DNA of 64,000 nucleotides from UBA2377 sp964525935 (GCA_964525935.1 CAZGJZ010000001.1:496001-560000), one strand, 5' to 3'; shown: positions 24,881 to 34,805, numbered from the stretch's first letter. Notes: generated from the letters alone by a model not told the origin. Numbers and translations are program-made.

Positions 24881-27055
24881 ATGAACGGCGCGCTCTGCGG
24901 CCTCTGGCTGAATGACGACGGTCGTGTGCATCTCGCATTGGCGCAGCCGGACGGAATGCGCACGGAAACGACCGCGGAGTTTAAACCCTTCGCTTGGTTG
25001 ACCGCCGCGGCGGGGGAAGTGGCGGTTGCGGGCGTAAAAATCGAAGCACTCAAGGGTGACGCGGTTTTCAAGCGACTGGCGCATGCAGACAACCTTGAGG
25101 CCTACGCCGGATTACAACGATTGGTCGGCAGCGGCGACATCGACACCCTGCGGCCGATGGAGAGCCAGTATCTCCTGCAGAACCGGGCGCGACTGTATGC
25201 CGATTTAAGTTTCGGGCAGTTGCGCCGCTGCCAGCTCGACATTGAAACCGGCTCGGGGGACGGCGGCTTTAGCGACGCGACCAAGGTTGACGACCGGGTG
25301 CTGGCAATCGGACTGCGCTTCAGCGCGCGCGACCGGCTGCTGGTGCTCGCGGAGCTGACCGATGCGGCGGAAAAAAAGTTGCTGGAAGAGTTCAACGCCG
25401 TGCTGCGCGAGGAAGATCCTGACGTCATTGAAGGGCACAACATCTTCAAATTCGACCTCGATTACCTACGGCAGCGCTGCAAACGCCACAAGGTGCCGTG
25501 TGCGTGGGGCCGGTTTGGCCAGCGGGCGACCTTTCGCAACAGCCGGCTGAAGGTCGCGGAACGGTGGATCGATTTTTCGCGCTGCGACCTGCCCGGCCGG
25601 GCGGTGGTGGATACCTACCTGCTGGTGCTCCTTTACGACATCACGACGCGCGAACTCACGTCGTTCGGACTGAAGGATGTGGCGGTCTATTTTGGCATCA
25701 CCGACGAGGACAGCGCTGATCGCACCTATCTCGCAGGTGACCGGATCTTCGACGCCTACAAGAGCGAGCGGGAGAAATTTCTCGCTTACCTGGCGGATGA
25801 TTTGCGCGAGACGCAGGGCATCGCGGATCTGCTCCTGCCGACGTATTTCGAACAGGTGAAGACGTTTCCCATCATGCTGCAGGAAGCGACGCTTCGCGGC
25901 ACGACGGGCAAAATCGACCTGCTGTTTCTGGAGAGCTACTACCACGCCCGGCACTCGTGTCCGATGCCGCCGGAAGTGCAGCCATTCGAAGGCGGCTACA
26001 CACGGAGTTTTCAGGAAGGCGTCTTCAAGCATGTCCTGCACTTCGACGTGGCTTCGCTCTATCCGAGTTTGTTGCTGCACATCGGCCGAAACCCGAAAAG
26101 CGATCCGCTGGGAGTTTTTATCCCACTGCTCACTTCGCTCCGCGAATACCGGTTGAAATTCAAACAAATCGCCAAGACTGGTGTGACTGAGGATGAGCGC
26201 GCGGAGGCGCAGGCCCGACAGGCGAGTTTTAAGATTTTGATCAACTCGTTCTACGGCTATTTGGGTTTTTCCGGCGCGCGATTTGGCGACGGCGAGCTGG
26301 CGGCAGAAGTCACGCGGCGGGGGCGCGAGTTGCTGCAGCAGTTGATCGACGAATTCGCGAAGCACGGCTGCACGATCCTCGAAGCGGACACGGATGGCAT
26401 CTATCTCTCGTCGGAAAAATACTTCGAATCGCCGGATGCCCTGCTCAAGTTGGTCGCGCCCATTCTGCCTGAGGGGATCGAGCTCGAATACGACGGAAAA
26501 TACACCGCGATGTGGTGCTACAAGGCGAAGAACTACGCGCTCTACGATGGCAAGAAGATCACCATGCGCGGCAGCGCGCTGCGTTCGCGCGGGATCGAGC
26601 CGTTCCTGAAACAGCTCAGCAACCAGTTTATCCGGTTTATCCTTGGCGCATCGGCGGATTCGCCTGTGTTGCTGCTGGATGAAACGCGTCGGCGGCTCGA
26701 ATCGCGTGAGCTACCCGTGACAGAAGTCGCCAAGACCGAGGCACTGAGCCAGAATCCGGATGCCTACGAGAAATTCATGGCCGAGGGCGGCAAGCCGCGC
26801 CGGGCATCGGCGGAAGCGGCGCTGCAGTTGACTCCGCGTCCACGCATGGGTGATCGGGTGAGTTACTACATTCGTCCCAAGGCGAAGGGGCAGACGAGTG
26901 ACTGGCAGCGGGCGCGGCCGGTCGCGCTCTATGATGCGGTGCAGACGCCCTATGATCCGAAGTATTATGTCGAGAAGCTCGACGACTGGATTGAGCGCTA
27001 CGGAAAATTCCTCGGCATCAAGCCGCCGGGTGACGGGCAGGGGGAATTGCTGTAG
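24881..27055 (+). CDS. Family B DNA polymerase (PolB-like)
   Basis: This 724-residue enzyme joins a 3'-5' exonuclease domain and a family B polymerase domain. Exo motifs are QLDIETGSGDGG and HNIFKFDLDYL, with a third acidic site near LAYLADDLRETQGIADL. Polymerase motifs are A, HFDVASLYPSLLL; B, KILINSFYGYLG; and C, LEADTDGIYL, all intact. It is shorter than E. coli Pol II (783), with a reduced N-terminus, and motif C is ADTDG rather than YGDTD. It likely acts in lesion bypass or replication restart. It does not lie next to other repair genes. Confidence 0.88.
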   Translation: MNGALCGLWLNDDGRVHLALAQPDGMRTETTAEFKPFAWLTAAAGEVAVAGVKIEALKGDAVFKRLAHADNLEAYAGLQRLVGSGDIDTLRPMESQYLLQNRARLYADLSFGQLRRCQLDIETGSGDGGFSDATKVDDRVLAIGLRFSARDRLLVLAELTDAAEKKLLEEFNAVLREEDPDVIEGHNIFKFDLDYLRQRCKRHKVPCAWGRFGQRATFRNSRLKVAERWIDFSRCDLPGRAVVDTYLLVLLYDITTRELTSFGLKDVAVYFGITDEDSADRTYLAGDRIFDAYKSEREKFLAYLADDLRETQGIADLLLPTYFEQVKTFPIMLQEATLRGTTGKIDLLFLESYYHARHSCPMPPEVQPFEGGYTRSFQEGVFKHVLHFDVASLYPSLLLHIGRNPKSDPLGVFIPLLTSLREYRLKFKQIAKTGVTEDERAEAQARQASFKILINSFYGYLGFSGARFGDGELAAEVTRRGRELLQQLIDEFAKHGCTILEADTDGIYLSSEKYFESPDALLKLVAPILPEGIELEYDGKYTAMWCYKAKNYALYDGKKITMRGSALRSRGIEPFLKQLSNQFIRFILGASADSPVLLLDETRRRLESRELPVTEVAKTEALSQNPDAYEKFMAEGGKPRRASAEAALQLTPRPRMGDRVSYYIRPKAKGQTSDWQRARPVALYDAVQTPYDPKYYVEKLDDWIERYGKFLGIKPPGDGQGELL

Positions 27056-27098
27056 CGCGGTAAGGCACGGTGCGGGTGCGCCCTGCCTCTATGCAAAA

Positions 27099-27121
27099 AG
27101 TGCGGGTCGGAGACCCGCACT
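27099..27121. terminator. Terminator hairpin between convergent genes
   Basis: AGTGCGGGTC (27099-27108) and GACCCGCACT (27112-27121) form a perfect 10-bp stem with loop GGA. On the minus strand the stem is followed by TTTTT (27094-27098), a good intrinsic terminator for the DUF5069 gene; the plus strand has no T-run. Similar hairpins recur between genes in related genomes. Confidence 0.65.
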
Positions 27122-27130
27122 ACCTATGAA

Positions 27131-27661
27131 TTACTTGGCCGCGGCGCTGCGTTTGACGACCCAGTCGGCGATGGCGGCGTCGTTGTTTTCGTTGCGCCAT
27201 ACAAGCGAGAGGAATTCGGCCGGATGGATATCGTGCGCCTTCAGGAAACGGCGGTCGCCGCCGCAGGAATACATGAGCGACGCGGGCAGTTCGCCCCGGA
27301 GCTTGGCCTTGGCCTTCGGGATGATGCGGGGCAGCCATTCGATGCCCTTGATGGCGGCGGTCTTGGCGGGGAGCTTGGATTCGTCGATCAGGGTGACGAG
27401 ACCGCGGCCGCCCTGCACGTTGAGAAAGTAGTCGCGCCGGACGAGTTCGATGGCGAGGGCGTTGTCGTAGCCGGGTTCGCCGCCGTTGTTATGATCCTCG
27501 GCGTAATCGTAGAGGTGCTGGGCGTTGATGCCGTTGGCGGAGAGAAAGGCGGTCTCGGCGTCGGTGAAGTAAGCGGCGGGATCGCGCTGGCCCTGGGCGT
27601 AAAGGCCGACGGCCTTGTCGTAGAGAGTGCGGAATTTTTGAGCGAAATCGTAGTGCTTCAT
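27131..27661 (-). CDS. DUF5069 domain protein
   Basis: This 176-residue protein starts MKHYDFAQKFRTLYDKAVGL. It carries NGINAQHLYDYAEDHNNGGEPGYD, LVRRDYFLNVQGG and LPRIIPKAKAKLRGELP, which match the DUF5069 family as I know it, common in Verrucomicrobiota. The function is unknown; the charged, helical pattern suggests a soluble cytoplasmic protein. I chose ATG 27661 because upstream residues (FVQNCAAM) are not family-like. It lies 65 bases downstream of rnr on the same strand. Confidence 0.75.
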   Translation of the reverse strand: MKHYDFAQKFRTLYDKAVGLYAQGQRDPAAYFTDAETAFLSANGINAQHLYDYAEDHNNGGEPGYDNALAIELVRRDYFLNVQGGRGLVTLIDESKLPAKTAAIKGIEWLPRIIPKAKAKLRGELPASLMYSCGGDRRFLKAHDIHPAEFLSLVWRNENNDAAIADWVVKRSAAAK

Positions 27662-27726
27662 GGCGGCGCAATTTTGCACAAACCCGCGGAGACGCAAAGC
27701 GAGATGTGGATTTTCCGGGAAAAACC

Positions 27727-30237
27727 TCAATCCGCCGGCTTGAAATCGAGCAGACGCTTGAAGCGGTCGACGCGTTCGACGACGACGTCGAGACGGCCGT
27801 TGAGTTCATAGCGCTGCTTGGTGCGCCGGCCGGTGAGGGTCGTGCCAGCACCGTTGAGGGTGTAGTAATCGTCGCCGAGCGAGGCCGTGGGGACGAAACC
27901 AAAGGTCATGGACTCGATGAGCTCGATAAAGAAACCGTGGGCACGGACGTCGGTGATGACGGCGGCAAAGCGGGTGCGAGGTTTGCGGTCCAGTTCGCGC
28001 TCGAAGAACTCGAGCAGCTTGATCTTCACGCTCTCGCGCTCGGCCTCGGTGCTGTTGATCTCGGTGAGGCTGAGGTGCTCGCCGAGTGCCTCGATCCGGC
28101 TGAGGTTGTAGCCCGCACCGGGCACGGCGTGCGCGGGATAGCCGGCGTGTTTGACGAGGTAGGTGTCGAAGACGCGGTGCACCACGAGGTCGGAATAGCG
28201 GCGGATGGGCGATGTGAAGTGCGTGTAGTCCTTCTTCGCGAGGCCGTAGTGGCCATCGGGCGTGGCGCGATAGGCCGCTTTACGCAGGCTGCGGAGGAGC
28301 TGGGTGCGGAGGGTGTAGCCCTGCGGGTGGGTTTCGAGGGTCTTCAGGAGTTTGACGATCTCGGAGCGCTTGCTGAGGTCGCCGGTCTGGATCTGGAAGG
28401 TGCCGAGGAGCTGGCGCAGCTCGCCGAGCTTTTCGGGGTCAGGCTCGTCATGGACGCGATAGAGCGACGGCAGGCGGTGGATGCGGGTGACGTGGGCGAC
28501 GGCTTCATTGGCCGCGAGCATGAACTCCTCGATGAGCTGGTGGCTCTCGTCGTTGATGATTTTTTCGAGCCGGTCGGCGTAGCCCTCGGCGTCGACGAAA
28601 ATCTTCGTTTCAGGCATGTCGAGATCGAGGCTGCCGTTGGCCATGCGGTCGCGGCGCAGGCGGGACGCGATGCGCCAGAGGGCGCGAACCCATGTCTGCA
28701 AGTCGTTCAGCTCGGCGTCGGTGAGACTGTTCAGCGCACGGCCGGTGGAGCCGGTCTGGTGCTTCGCGGGCAGCGGGAGCGCGCGAACTTTGGCGAGGTC
28801 GTCCTCCTTGAGCAGGGCGTAAGCCTGCTTGTAAGTGAGCCGCTTGCGGCTGCGGATGACGGTGTTGGCAAAGGCCGTGTGCTTCAGCGCGCCATTCTTG
28901 GCGAAGGTGAGGAAGACGGCCTTGGTGAGACGGTCCTGGGCTTCGACGAGGGAACAAAGGCCGTTGGAGAGCTTTTCCGGCAGCATCGGAATGACCGTGC
29001 CGACGAGGTAGGTGGAGTTGCCGCGATTCTGGGCCTCGCGGTCGAGGGCGGTGCCGGGACGGACGTAGGCGGAGACGTCGGCGATGTGGATGCCGATGCG
29101 GACTTCGCCGCCTTCGAGCACTTCGTAGGAGAGGGCGTCGTCGAAGTCCTTGGCGTCATCGGGATCGATGGTGAAGACGGGGACCTCGCGATAGTCGAGG
29201 CGGTTGGCGCGGTCGCTGGGATTGACGCGGTCGGGCAGGATGGCGGCTTCGCGTTCAACCTCGGCGGGGAATTCGGTGGCGAGATTGTATTTCGCGAAAA
29301 TGCCGAGCAGTTCGGCGCGGGGCTCGTGGGTGCGGCCGAGGCGCGCGGAGAGTTCGCCCGTGAGCGGATCGCGGCGGTTTTGCCAGGCGTTGAGGCGGAC
29401 GACAACCTTGTCGCCGGACTGCGGCGTGGGTTTGAGGGAGGACTTCGCGGGATCGTCGACGTGGATTTCGTAGACGAAGCGCGGATCGTCGGGGATGACG
29501 CTCCAGTTGCGACCGGCACGCTGGAGATTGCCAACGAGAGTCTCGCGGCCGCGCTCGATGACGCGGGTGACCTGGCCGATTTTTTCGCCGGGACGCTTGC
29601 CCTTGCGGCCGGCAAAAATCCGCACGGCGACGCGATCACCGGGCAAAGCGGTGCCGGTTTCCTCAGGGAAAATTTGCAGTGAAGGATCGGACGGGTTTCC
29701 CGGTCCGCCTCCGGCGCCTTCGAGCACAACATAAGCGGAGCCGCCGGCACGGAACTGGATGCGGCCGACGAGTTCGCCGGGGGCGATGCGCGCTGCCGCT
29801 GTGGGTGCTGAGGGTGTGGACTTGGTCGCTTTGGAGGACTTGCCCGGCTTGGATGGGACAGCGGGCTTGCTTGCGGCCACGGGCTTGGCCGAGAAACGAG
29901 AGGGAGTGAAAGTGGACGCCGGAGCCGAGCGCGCGAACGGTGCCGCGGGAGAGGCCGTGAAATCGGGCGCTGAAGCCGGCGAGGCGCCCGTGGTGAAGCG
30001 TTTTGGCGTAAAAACCTTGCGCGGCTCGCCAGCGGGTTTGTCGTCGACGGCGCGCAGGCGGAAGCGATCGCCGGGGATGCGCTGGGCAAGGCCGCTGCCG
30101 ACGAGCCGGCGGACTTCGTGGGAGAGCGACGCACGTTGCTTTTTGCTCAGGCCGAGGACTTGGGAGAGGCCCTGTTCGTTGGTGGCGACGTAGCCGGGGT
30201 CACGGAAGAGGGCGAGAAGACGATCGCGAAGATTCAT
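27727..30237 (-). CDS. rnr: Ribonuclease R
   Basis: This 3'-5' exoribonuclease of the RNB family has 836 residues. Order: an N-terminal winged helix (MNLRDRLLALFRD to about 65), a Lys/Ala/Pro-rich linker (70-165), cold-shock OB domains, the RNB catalytic domain with the metal-binding motif TIDPDDAKDFDDALSYE, and a C-terminal S1 domain (TRFAAVITDVRAHGFFIELIE). It degrades structured RNA and helps with rRNA and tmRNA quality control. I chose ATG 30237; the frame stays open for 73 further codons that run through the divergent promoter of glgA. Confidence 0.93.
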   Translation of the reverse strand: MNLRDRLLALFRDPGYVATNEQGLSQVLGLSKKQRASLSHEVRRLVGSGLAQRIPGDRFRLRAVDDKPAGEPRKVFTPKRFTTGASPASAPDFTASPAAPFARSAPASTFTPSRFSAKPVAASKPAVPSKPGKSSKATKSTPSAPTAAARIAPGELVGRIQFRAGGSAYVVLEGAGGGPGNPSDPSLQIFPEETGTALPGDRVAVRIFAGRKGKRPGEKIGQVTRVIERGRETLVGNLQRAGRNWSVIPDDPRFVYEIHVDDPAKSSLKPTPQSGDKVVVRLNAWQNRRDPLTGELSARLGRTHEPRAELLGIFAKYNLATEFPAEVEREAAILPDRVNPSDRANRLDYREVPVFTIDPDDAKDFDDALSYEVLEGGEVRIGIHIADVSAYVRPGTALDREAQNRGNSTYLVGTVIPMLPEKLSNGLCSLVEAQDRLTKAVFLTFAKNGALKHTAFANTVIRSRKRLTYKQAYALLKEDDLAKVRALPLPAKHQTGSTGRALNSLTDAELNDLQTWVRALWRIASRLRRDRMANGSLDLDMPETKIFVDAEGYADRLEKIINDESHQLIEEFMLAANEAVAHVTRIHRLPSLYRVHDEPDPEKLGELRQLLGTFQIQTGDLSKRSEIVKLLKTLETHPQGYTLRTQLLRSLRKAAYRATPDGHYGLAKKDYTHFTSPIRRYSDLVVHRVFDTYLVKHAGYPAHAVPGAGYNLSRIEALGEHLSLTEINSTEAERESVKIKLLEFFERELDRKPRTRFAAVITDVRAHGFFIELIESMTFGFVPTASLGDDYYTLNGAGTTLTGRRTKQRYELNGRLDVVVERVDRFKRLLDFKPAD

Positions 30238-30314
30238 GTTAAGATCAGGTGGCGGGGCGCGCAGGCCGAGCTTTGGGATTGGACTGACGAAAGGTGCTGC
30301 TCTAACTTGGCGCG

Positions 30315-31757
30315 ATGAAAATCGTCCATGTCGCCAGTGAATTGTTCCCCTATGTGAAAACAGGCGGACTGGCCGATGCTGTGGGAGCGCTGTCAGCGAC
30401 GCTGGCGGATCGCGGCCATGAAGTTTCGGTATTCCTGCCGGGCTATCGTGCGGCACTGGAGCATCCCCATGCGGCGGGTGCGCAGCGGACGTTGCGGATA
30501 AAAATCGAAATGGGTGACGAGTTTTTGTCGGGCGACGTGCGGGTGTTTTCGCCGCGGAAAAACCTGACGATCTACCTGGTCGGCCGGGAGGAATTTTTTG
30601 ACCGCCGCAACCCTTACGGCAATGGCGAGCGGGACTATGAGGACAACGCGGATCGTTTTATCTTTTTTGCCAAAGGGGTCGTGGAGACGCTGCGACTGGC
30701 CGACATTCAGGCGGATGTGGTGCACGCGCATGACTGGCAGGCGTCGCTCGTGCCGCTGTTGTTGCGCGATGCGGAGCGGCGTCACGGGTTGACGCTTGCG
30801 ATGAAGACCGTGTTTACGATTCACAACATCGCCTATCAGGGCGTATTCCCGGCGCGGGTGTTTGGCCGGACGAATCTGCCGGATGAGCTCAATAACATCG
30901 ATGGGTTGGAGTATTACAACCAGATCAACCTGTTGAAGGGCGGCATCCTGTTTGCCGACCGGGTGACGACGGTGAGTCCGCGTTACGCGCAGGAAATCCA
31001 GACACCGGAATTCGGCTGCGGGTTGGACGGCGTTGTGCAGACGCGCGCGGATGATATCGTCGGCTTGATCAATGGCGTGGATACGGCGGTGTGGAATCCG
31101 TCGGTCGATACCCTGCTGCCAGCGCGTTACTCGGCGGGCAATCTGGCGGGCAAGGCCGTGTGCCGGGCGCAACTGCTGAAGACGCTGTCGCTCGATCCCA
31201 AGTTCACTGGCCCCGTTTACGGCATGGTGTGCCGCCTTGCGGAACAAAAAGGCGTGGATCTGTTGCTGGAGAACCAGGAGTTTTTCGTGCGCGAAAATTG
31301 CCGGCTCGTCATTCTTGGCGCGGGCGAAAAACGCTACGAAGACGCATTGCGGGCGCTAGCGGCGCGGGCGCCACAAAAGGTCGCCTTGAGCGCCAAGCTC
31401 GATGAAGGAATGAGTCACTTGATCGAAGCGGGTTCGGATTTTTTCCTGATGCCTTCGCTGTTCGAGCCGTGTGGTTTGAACCAGATGTATTCGCAGGCCT
31501 ACGGCACGGTGCCGCTCGTCAGCCGCGTGGGTGGATTGATGGATACGGTGACCGATGCCGACGCCGAACCGACGGCCGGCACGGGGCTGACATTCCCACC
31601 GACGGCAGCGGGCCTGGCGGAGGCGTTGCAGCGTTCGCTGAAGCTGTTCGCGGACAAGACGCGGCTGGCGGCAGTGCAAAAACGGGGCATGGAGCGGGAC
31701 TTTAGCTGGGGCAAGGCCTCGGCAGCCTACGAACAGCTATACCAAGACGCGCTCTGA
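30315..31757 (+). CDS. glgA: Glycogen synthase GlgA (ADP-glucose)
   Basis: This GT5-family enzyme transfers glucose from ADP-glucose to a growing alpha-1,4-glucan. It has 480 residues. The N-terminal KTGGLADAVGAL (Lys15 region) binds ADP-glucose, HAHDWQASLVPLLL and FTIHNIAYQGVFP are typical, and the C-terminal lobe carries PSLFEPCGLNQMYSQAYGTVPLVSRVGGL. It is divergent from rnr, with 78 bases between starts. It is followed after 5 bases by phr, so the two may be cotranscribed. Other glycogen genes are not in the window. Confidence 0.93.
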   Translation: MKIVHVASELFPYVKTGGLADAVGALSATLADRGHEVSVFLPGYRAALEHPHAAGAQRTLRIKIEMGDEFLSGDVRVFSPRKNLTIYLVGREEFFDRRNPYGNGERDYEDNADRFIFFAKGVVETLRLADIQADVVHAHDWQASLVPLLLRDAERRHGLTLAMKTVFTIHNIAYQGVFPARVFGRTNLPDELNNIDGLEYYNQINLLKGGILFADRVTTVSPRYAQEIQTPEFGCGLDGVVQTRADDIVGLINGVDTAVWNPSVDTLLPARYSAGNLAGKAVCRAQLLKTLSLDPKFTGPVYGMVCRLAEQKGVDLLLENQEFFVRENCRLVILGAGEKRYEDALRALAARAPQKVALSAKLDEGMSHLIEAGSDFFLMPSLFEPCGLNQMYSQAYGTVPLVSRVGGLMDTVTDADAEPTAGTGLTFPPTAAGLAEALQRSLKLFADKTRLAAVQKRGMERDFSWGKASAAYEQLYQDAL

Positions 31758-31762
31758 TCCCG

Positions 31763-33226
31763 GTGAGCGCGTCGCCGGTTCTTCTCTGGTTTCGGCAGGA
31801 TTTGCGCCTGCAGGATAACCCCGCGCTGAATGCGGCCATGGCTACGGGCCTGCCGGTGGTGCCGGTTTTTATTTTTGATTCCGCCAGTGAAGGACAATGG
31901 CAGGCGGGGGCGGCATCGCGGTGGTGGCTGCATCACTCCCTGATCGCACTGGAGACTGCGCTACGGGAACGCGGCTCGCGGCTGGTGATCGCAAGCGGCG
32001 ACTCGGCGACAGTGTTGAAATCGCTGCGCAAAGCGACCGACGCGAACGCGATCTATTGGAATCGGCGCTATGAACCCGCCGTGACGGCGCGGGACAAGGT
32101 GATCAAGGCCGAGTTCGCCGCAGCTGGATGGGAAGTGAAGAGCTTCAACAGCGCCTTGCTGTTCGAGCCGCACACGATCGCGAACAAGCAGGGCGGTCCG
32201 TTTCAAGTGTTCACACCTTATTGGCGGCACTGCCTCACGCAACCGGTTGTGCCACCGCAGAAGATCACGAAAAACAGTATGCTGGCCCCGACGAAGTGGC
32301 CGGCCTCGCTTGAGATTGGAGCGTTGGATTTGCTGCCGAAGATTGCTTGGGACGCGGGTTTTGCTGCGAAATGGCAGCCGGGAGAAGCAGGCGCGCAGCG
32401 ACGGCTGAAGGCTTTTATCACGGATGGGGTGGAGGCCTACGCGGAGCAGCGCAATTTGCCGGACGAAGACGGCACGTCGCGGTTTTCACCGTGGTTGCAT
32501 TTCGGGGAGATCAGCCCGCGCCAGATCTGGGCGGCGATTGAGGCGCAGTCGAAGGACAGCGGTGTTTTCCCGGCAAGCAATGGGGCGCGGGTTTTTCTGA
32601 GTGAGATCGGATGGCGCGAATTTGCGTATCATCAGCTCTATCATTTTCCGCATACGCCGGAAGCGCCGCTGCGCGAAGAGTTCGCGCGGTTTCCCTGGGC
32701 GGACGACAAGGGCGGGGCGAAACTGCGCGCCTGGCAGCGCGGACGGACGGGGTATCCGATCGTGGATGCCGGTATGAGGCAGCTCTGGCACACCGGCTGG
32801 ATGCACAACCGAGTGCGGATGGTCGTGGCGTCGTTTTTAGTGAAACACCTGCGACTGCCGTGGCAGGCGGGGGCGGCGTGGTTTTGGGACACGCTGGTGG
32901 ATGCCGACCTCGCAAACAATACGCTCGGCTGGCAGTGGAGCGCGGGCTGCGGGGCGGATGCAGCGCCTTATTTTCGGATTTTTGCGCCGGTGTTGCAGGG
33001 TGAGAAATTTGATTGCGAAGGAGATTACGTGCGGCGCTGGGTGCCGGAGTTGGGCAAGCTACCGGCAAAGTGGATTCATCGTCCGTGGGAGGCGCCGGTG
33101 GAGGTGCTCGCGGCCGCGGGAGTGACATTGGGCGGAAACTATCCGCGGCCGATCGTGGATCACGCCACAGCGCGGGCCGAGGCATTGGCGGCGTTCAAGA
33201 GCTTGCGGAAGGGTAGTGGTCCATGA
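31763..33226 (+). CDS. phr: Deoxyribodipyrimidine photolyase (CPD class I type)
   Basis: This 487-residue flavoprotein repairs UV-induced cyclobutane pyrimidine dimers with blue light. The N-terminal antenna domain starts LLWFRQDLRLQDNPAL. The FAD-binding helical domain has SRFSPWLHFGEISPRQIW, GRTGYPIVDAGMRQLWHTGWMHNRVRM, DADLANNTLGWQWSAGCGADAAPYFRIFAP and W-rich electron-transfer positions. The gene uses a GTG start 5 bases after glgA and overlaps the next gene by ATGA. Confidence 0.93.
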   Translation: MSASPVLLWFRQDLRLQDNPALNAAMATGLPVVPVFIFDSASEGQWQAGAASRWWLHHSLIALETALRERGSRLVIASGDSATVLKSLRKATDANAIYWNRRYEPAVTARDKVIKAEFAAAGWEVKSFNSALLFEPHTIANKQGGPFQVFTPYWRHCLTQPVVPPQKITKNSMLAPTKWPASLEIGALDLLPKIAWDAGFAAKWQPGEAGAQRRLKAFITDGVEAYAEQRNLPDEDGTSRFSPWLHFGEISPRQIWAAIEAQSKDSGVFPASNGARVFLSEIGWREFAYHQLYHFPHTPEAPLREEFARFPWADDKGGAKLRAWQRGRTGYPIVDAGMRQLWHTGWMHNRVRMVVASFLVKHLRLPWQAGAAWFWDTLVDADLANNTLGWQWSAGCGADAAPYFRIFAPVLQGEKFDCEGDYVRRWVPELGKLPAKWIHRPWEAPVEVLAAAGVTLGGNYPRPIVDHATARAEALAAFKSLRKGSGP

Positions 33227-34140
33227 TTTCCGTGGCGCCCAAACGGATTGTGATCTCGGGGGCGTCGGGACTGATCGGTCGCGCGCTGGTGCCGTTTTTG
33301 CGAGCCCAGGGTCACACGGTATTGCGCCTGGTGCGGCGGGCGGTGGAAGGTGCAGAAGAGATTTATTGGAATCCTGTCCGTGGTGAACTGGAGGTTACCG
33401 CGTTCGAAGGTGTCGATGCGGTGATTCATCTTGCCGGGGAAAACGTGGCGGCGGGGCGCTGGACGCGAGCCCGCAAGGTGGCGATCAGGGAAAGCCGGGT
33501 GGGAAGCACACATTTGCTGGTCGAGACCATGCGACGCATGTCGCGGCCACCGGCGATTTTTATCAGTGCTTCGGCGACGGGTTACTACGGGTATGACGGC
33601 GAGGGTGATTCGCCGACGACCGAGCGGAGCCCGATGGGGAAGGGATTTCTCGCAGAAGTATGTGCAGCTTGGGAAGCCGAGGCGCGAAGAGCGGAGTCGT
33701 CGCAAACGCGGGTCATCGTGCTGCGATTCGGCTTGGTGTTGGCGGCAGAAGGCGGGGCCTTGCGGAAAATGCTGCCGGTTTTTCGACTGGGCTTGGGCGG
33801 ACACTTGGGATCGGGCCGGCAAGGGATGAGCTGGATTGCGCGGGACGATGTGATCGGTGCGCTGCAGTATCTTTTAGCTCATCCCGAGTGCACAGGGGTG
33901 TTTAACGCGACGGCGCCCAAGCCGGTGAGCAACAAGGAATTCACAGCGACCTTGGGGCAGGTGTTGCGTCGCCCGGCGGCGTTGCCCGTGCCAGGGGTGG
34001 TATTGCATGCGTTCTTTGGAGAGATGGCGCGCGAGGCGTTGCTGGGTGGGGTCAGGGCGATGCCTGAACGATTGCTGGCCGCGGGCTATGCGTTTCAGCA
34101 CGAGACGCTGGAGGCGGCGCTGCGGCGCGAGCTGGGGTAA
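33223..34140 (+). CDS. TIGR01777-family NAD(P)-binding epimerase-like protein
   Basis: This 305-residue extended short-chain dehydrogenase has the Rossmann motif VISGASGLIGRAL near the N-terminus and DAVIHLAGENVAAGRW. Its C-terminal domain is of the DUF1731 type (PVPGVVLHAFFGEMAREALLGG-like, ending YAFQHETLEAALRREL). Relatives include YfcH and the SulA (cell division inhibitor-like) proteins of plants. No substrate is known. It is coupled to phr, so a light- or stress-linked role is possible but unproven. Confidence 0.88.
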   Translation: MISVAPKRIVISGASGLIGRALVPFLRAQGHTVLRLVRRAVEGAEEIYWNPVRGELEVTAFEGVDAVIHLAGENVAAGRWTRARKVAIRESRVGSTHLLVETMRRMSRPPAIFISASATGYYGYDGEGDSPTTERSPMGKGFLAEVCAAWEAEARRAESSQTRVIVLRFGLVLAAEGGALRKMLPVFRLGLGGHLGSGRQGMSWIARDDVIGALQYLLAHPECTGVFNATAPKPVSNKEFTATLGQVLRRPAALPVPGVVLHAFFGEMAREALLGGVRAMPERLLAAGYAFQHETLEAALRRELG

Positions 34141-34196
34141 GGAATTGTAAAAATCGGGCTTTCCAAGCGCGGGTGGCTGAGTATGTTCGCCACCTT

Positions 34197-34616
34197 ATGC
34201 AGAAAACGTTCGTTATCTTTAAACCCGATTGCATGGAGCAAAAGCACGTCGGTGCTGTGCTGAGCCGCTTCGAACAAGCCGGTTTCACCGTCATCGGTTG
34301 CAAAATGACGCGCCTCACGCCGGCGCTGTTGCGCGAGCACTACGCGCACGTGGCCAGCAAGCCGTTTTACCCCGAGATCGAGGGTTTCATGAGCTCGCGT
34401 CCGGTCATCATGATGGCGCTCCAAGGCGACGGCATCGTGGCCAAGGTTCGCGACCTGCTCGGGCCGACTGACTCCCGCAAGGCCGCCAAGGGCACGATCC
34501 GTGGCGACTTCGGCACCGAGATGATGAAGAATGTCGTCCACGCTTCCGACAGCGACGAAAACGCCAAGATCGAACTCGCGCGCTTCTTCAAGCCCGAGGA
34601 AATCTACGCGGTCTGA
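34197..34616 (+). CDS. ndk: Nucleoside diphosphate kinase
   Basis: This 139-residue enzyme passes the gamma-phosphate of ATP to other NDPs through a phosphohistidine. The family start MQKTFVIFKPDCMEQ, the region GPTDSRKAAKGTIRGDFG and the active-site motif NVVHASDS (His115) are present. I chose ATG 34197 because it aligns with the normal N-terminus. A strong terminator follows 26 bases after the stop. Confidence 0.93.
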   Translation: MQKTFVIFKPDCMEQKHVGAVLSRFEQAGFTVIGCKMTRLTPALLREHYAHVASKPFYPEIEGFMSSRPVIMMALQGDGIVAKVRDLLGPTDSRKAAKGTIRGDFGTEMMKNVVHASDSDENAKIELARFFKPEEIYAV

Positions 34617-34641
34617 GCGCACGGAGAATCCTTTCGAATTC

Positions 34642-34668
34642 AGCCCGCTTTTCGAAGCGGGCTTTTTT
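34642..34668 (+). terminator. Intrinsic terminator of ndk
   Basis: AGCCCGCTT (34642-34650), loop TTCG, and AAGCGGGCT (34655-34663) form a perfect 9-bp stem with a UUCG tetraloop followed by a T-run. This is a textbook rho-independent terminator. Confidence 0.9.
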
Positions 34669-34767
34669 GTGTCGCTACACTTCAGCGGAGTGCGGGACGG
34701 ATTTATGGCAGGACGTGGAGATTGATCCGTGATGCGGTTCGGGCTGCGGGTGTGAAACCGGGAAGCA

Positions 34768-34801
34768 AAAACGCGCAACTCGTTGCCGAGTTGCGCGTTT
34801 T
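34768..34801 (-). terminator. Terminator of the tRNA-Glu gene
   Basis: AAAACGCGCAACTCG and CGAGTTGCGCGTTTT (34768-34782 and 34787-34801) form a perfect 15-bp stem with loop TTGC. The A/T-rich ends give a U-tract in either direction, so it can end both the minus-strand tRNA transcript and any plus-strand read-through from ndk. Confidence 0.85.
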
Positions 34802-34805
34802 AAAG

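Noticed and set aside
27706..29682. 658-codon plus-strand frame opposite rnr
   Set aside because: Antisense shadow; the minus strand encodes an obvious RNase R.
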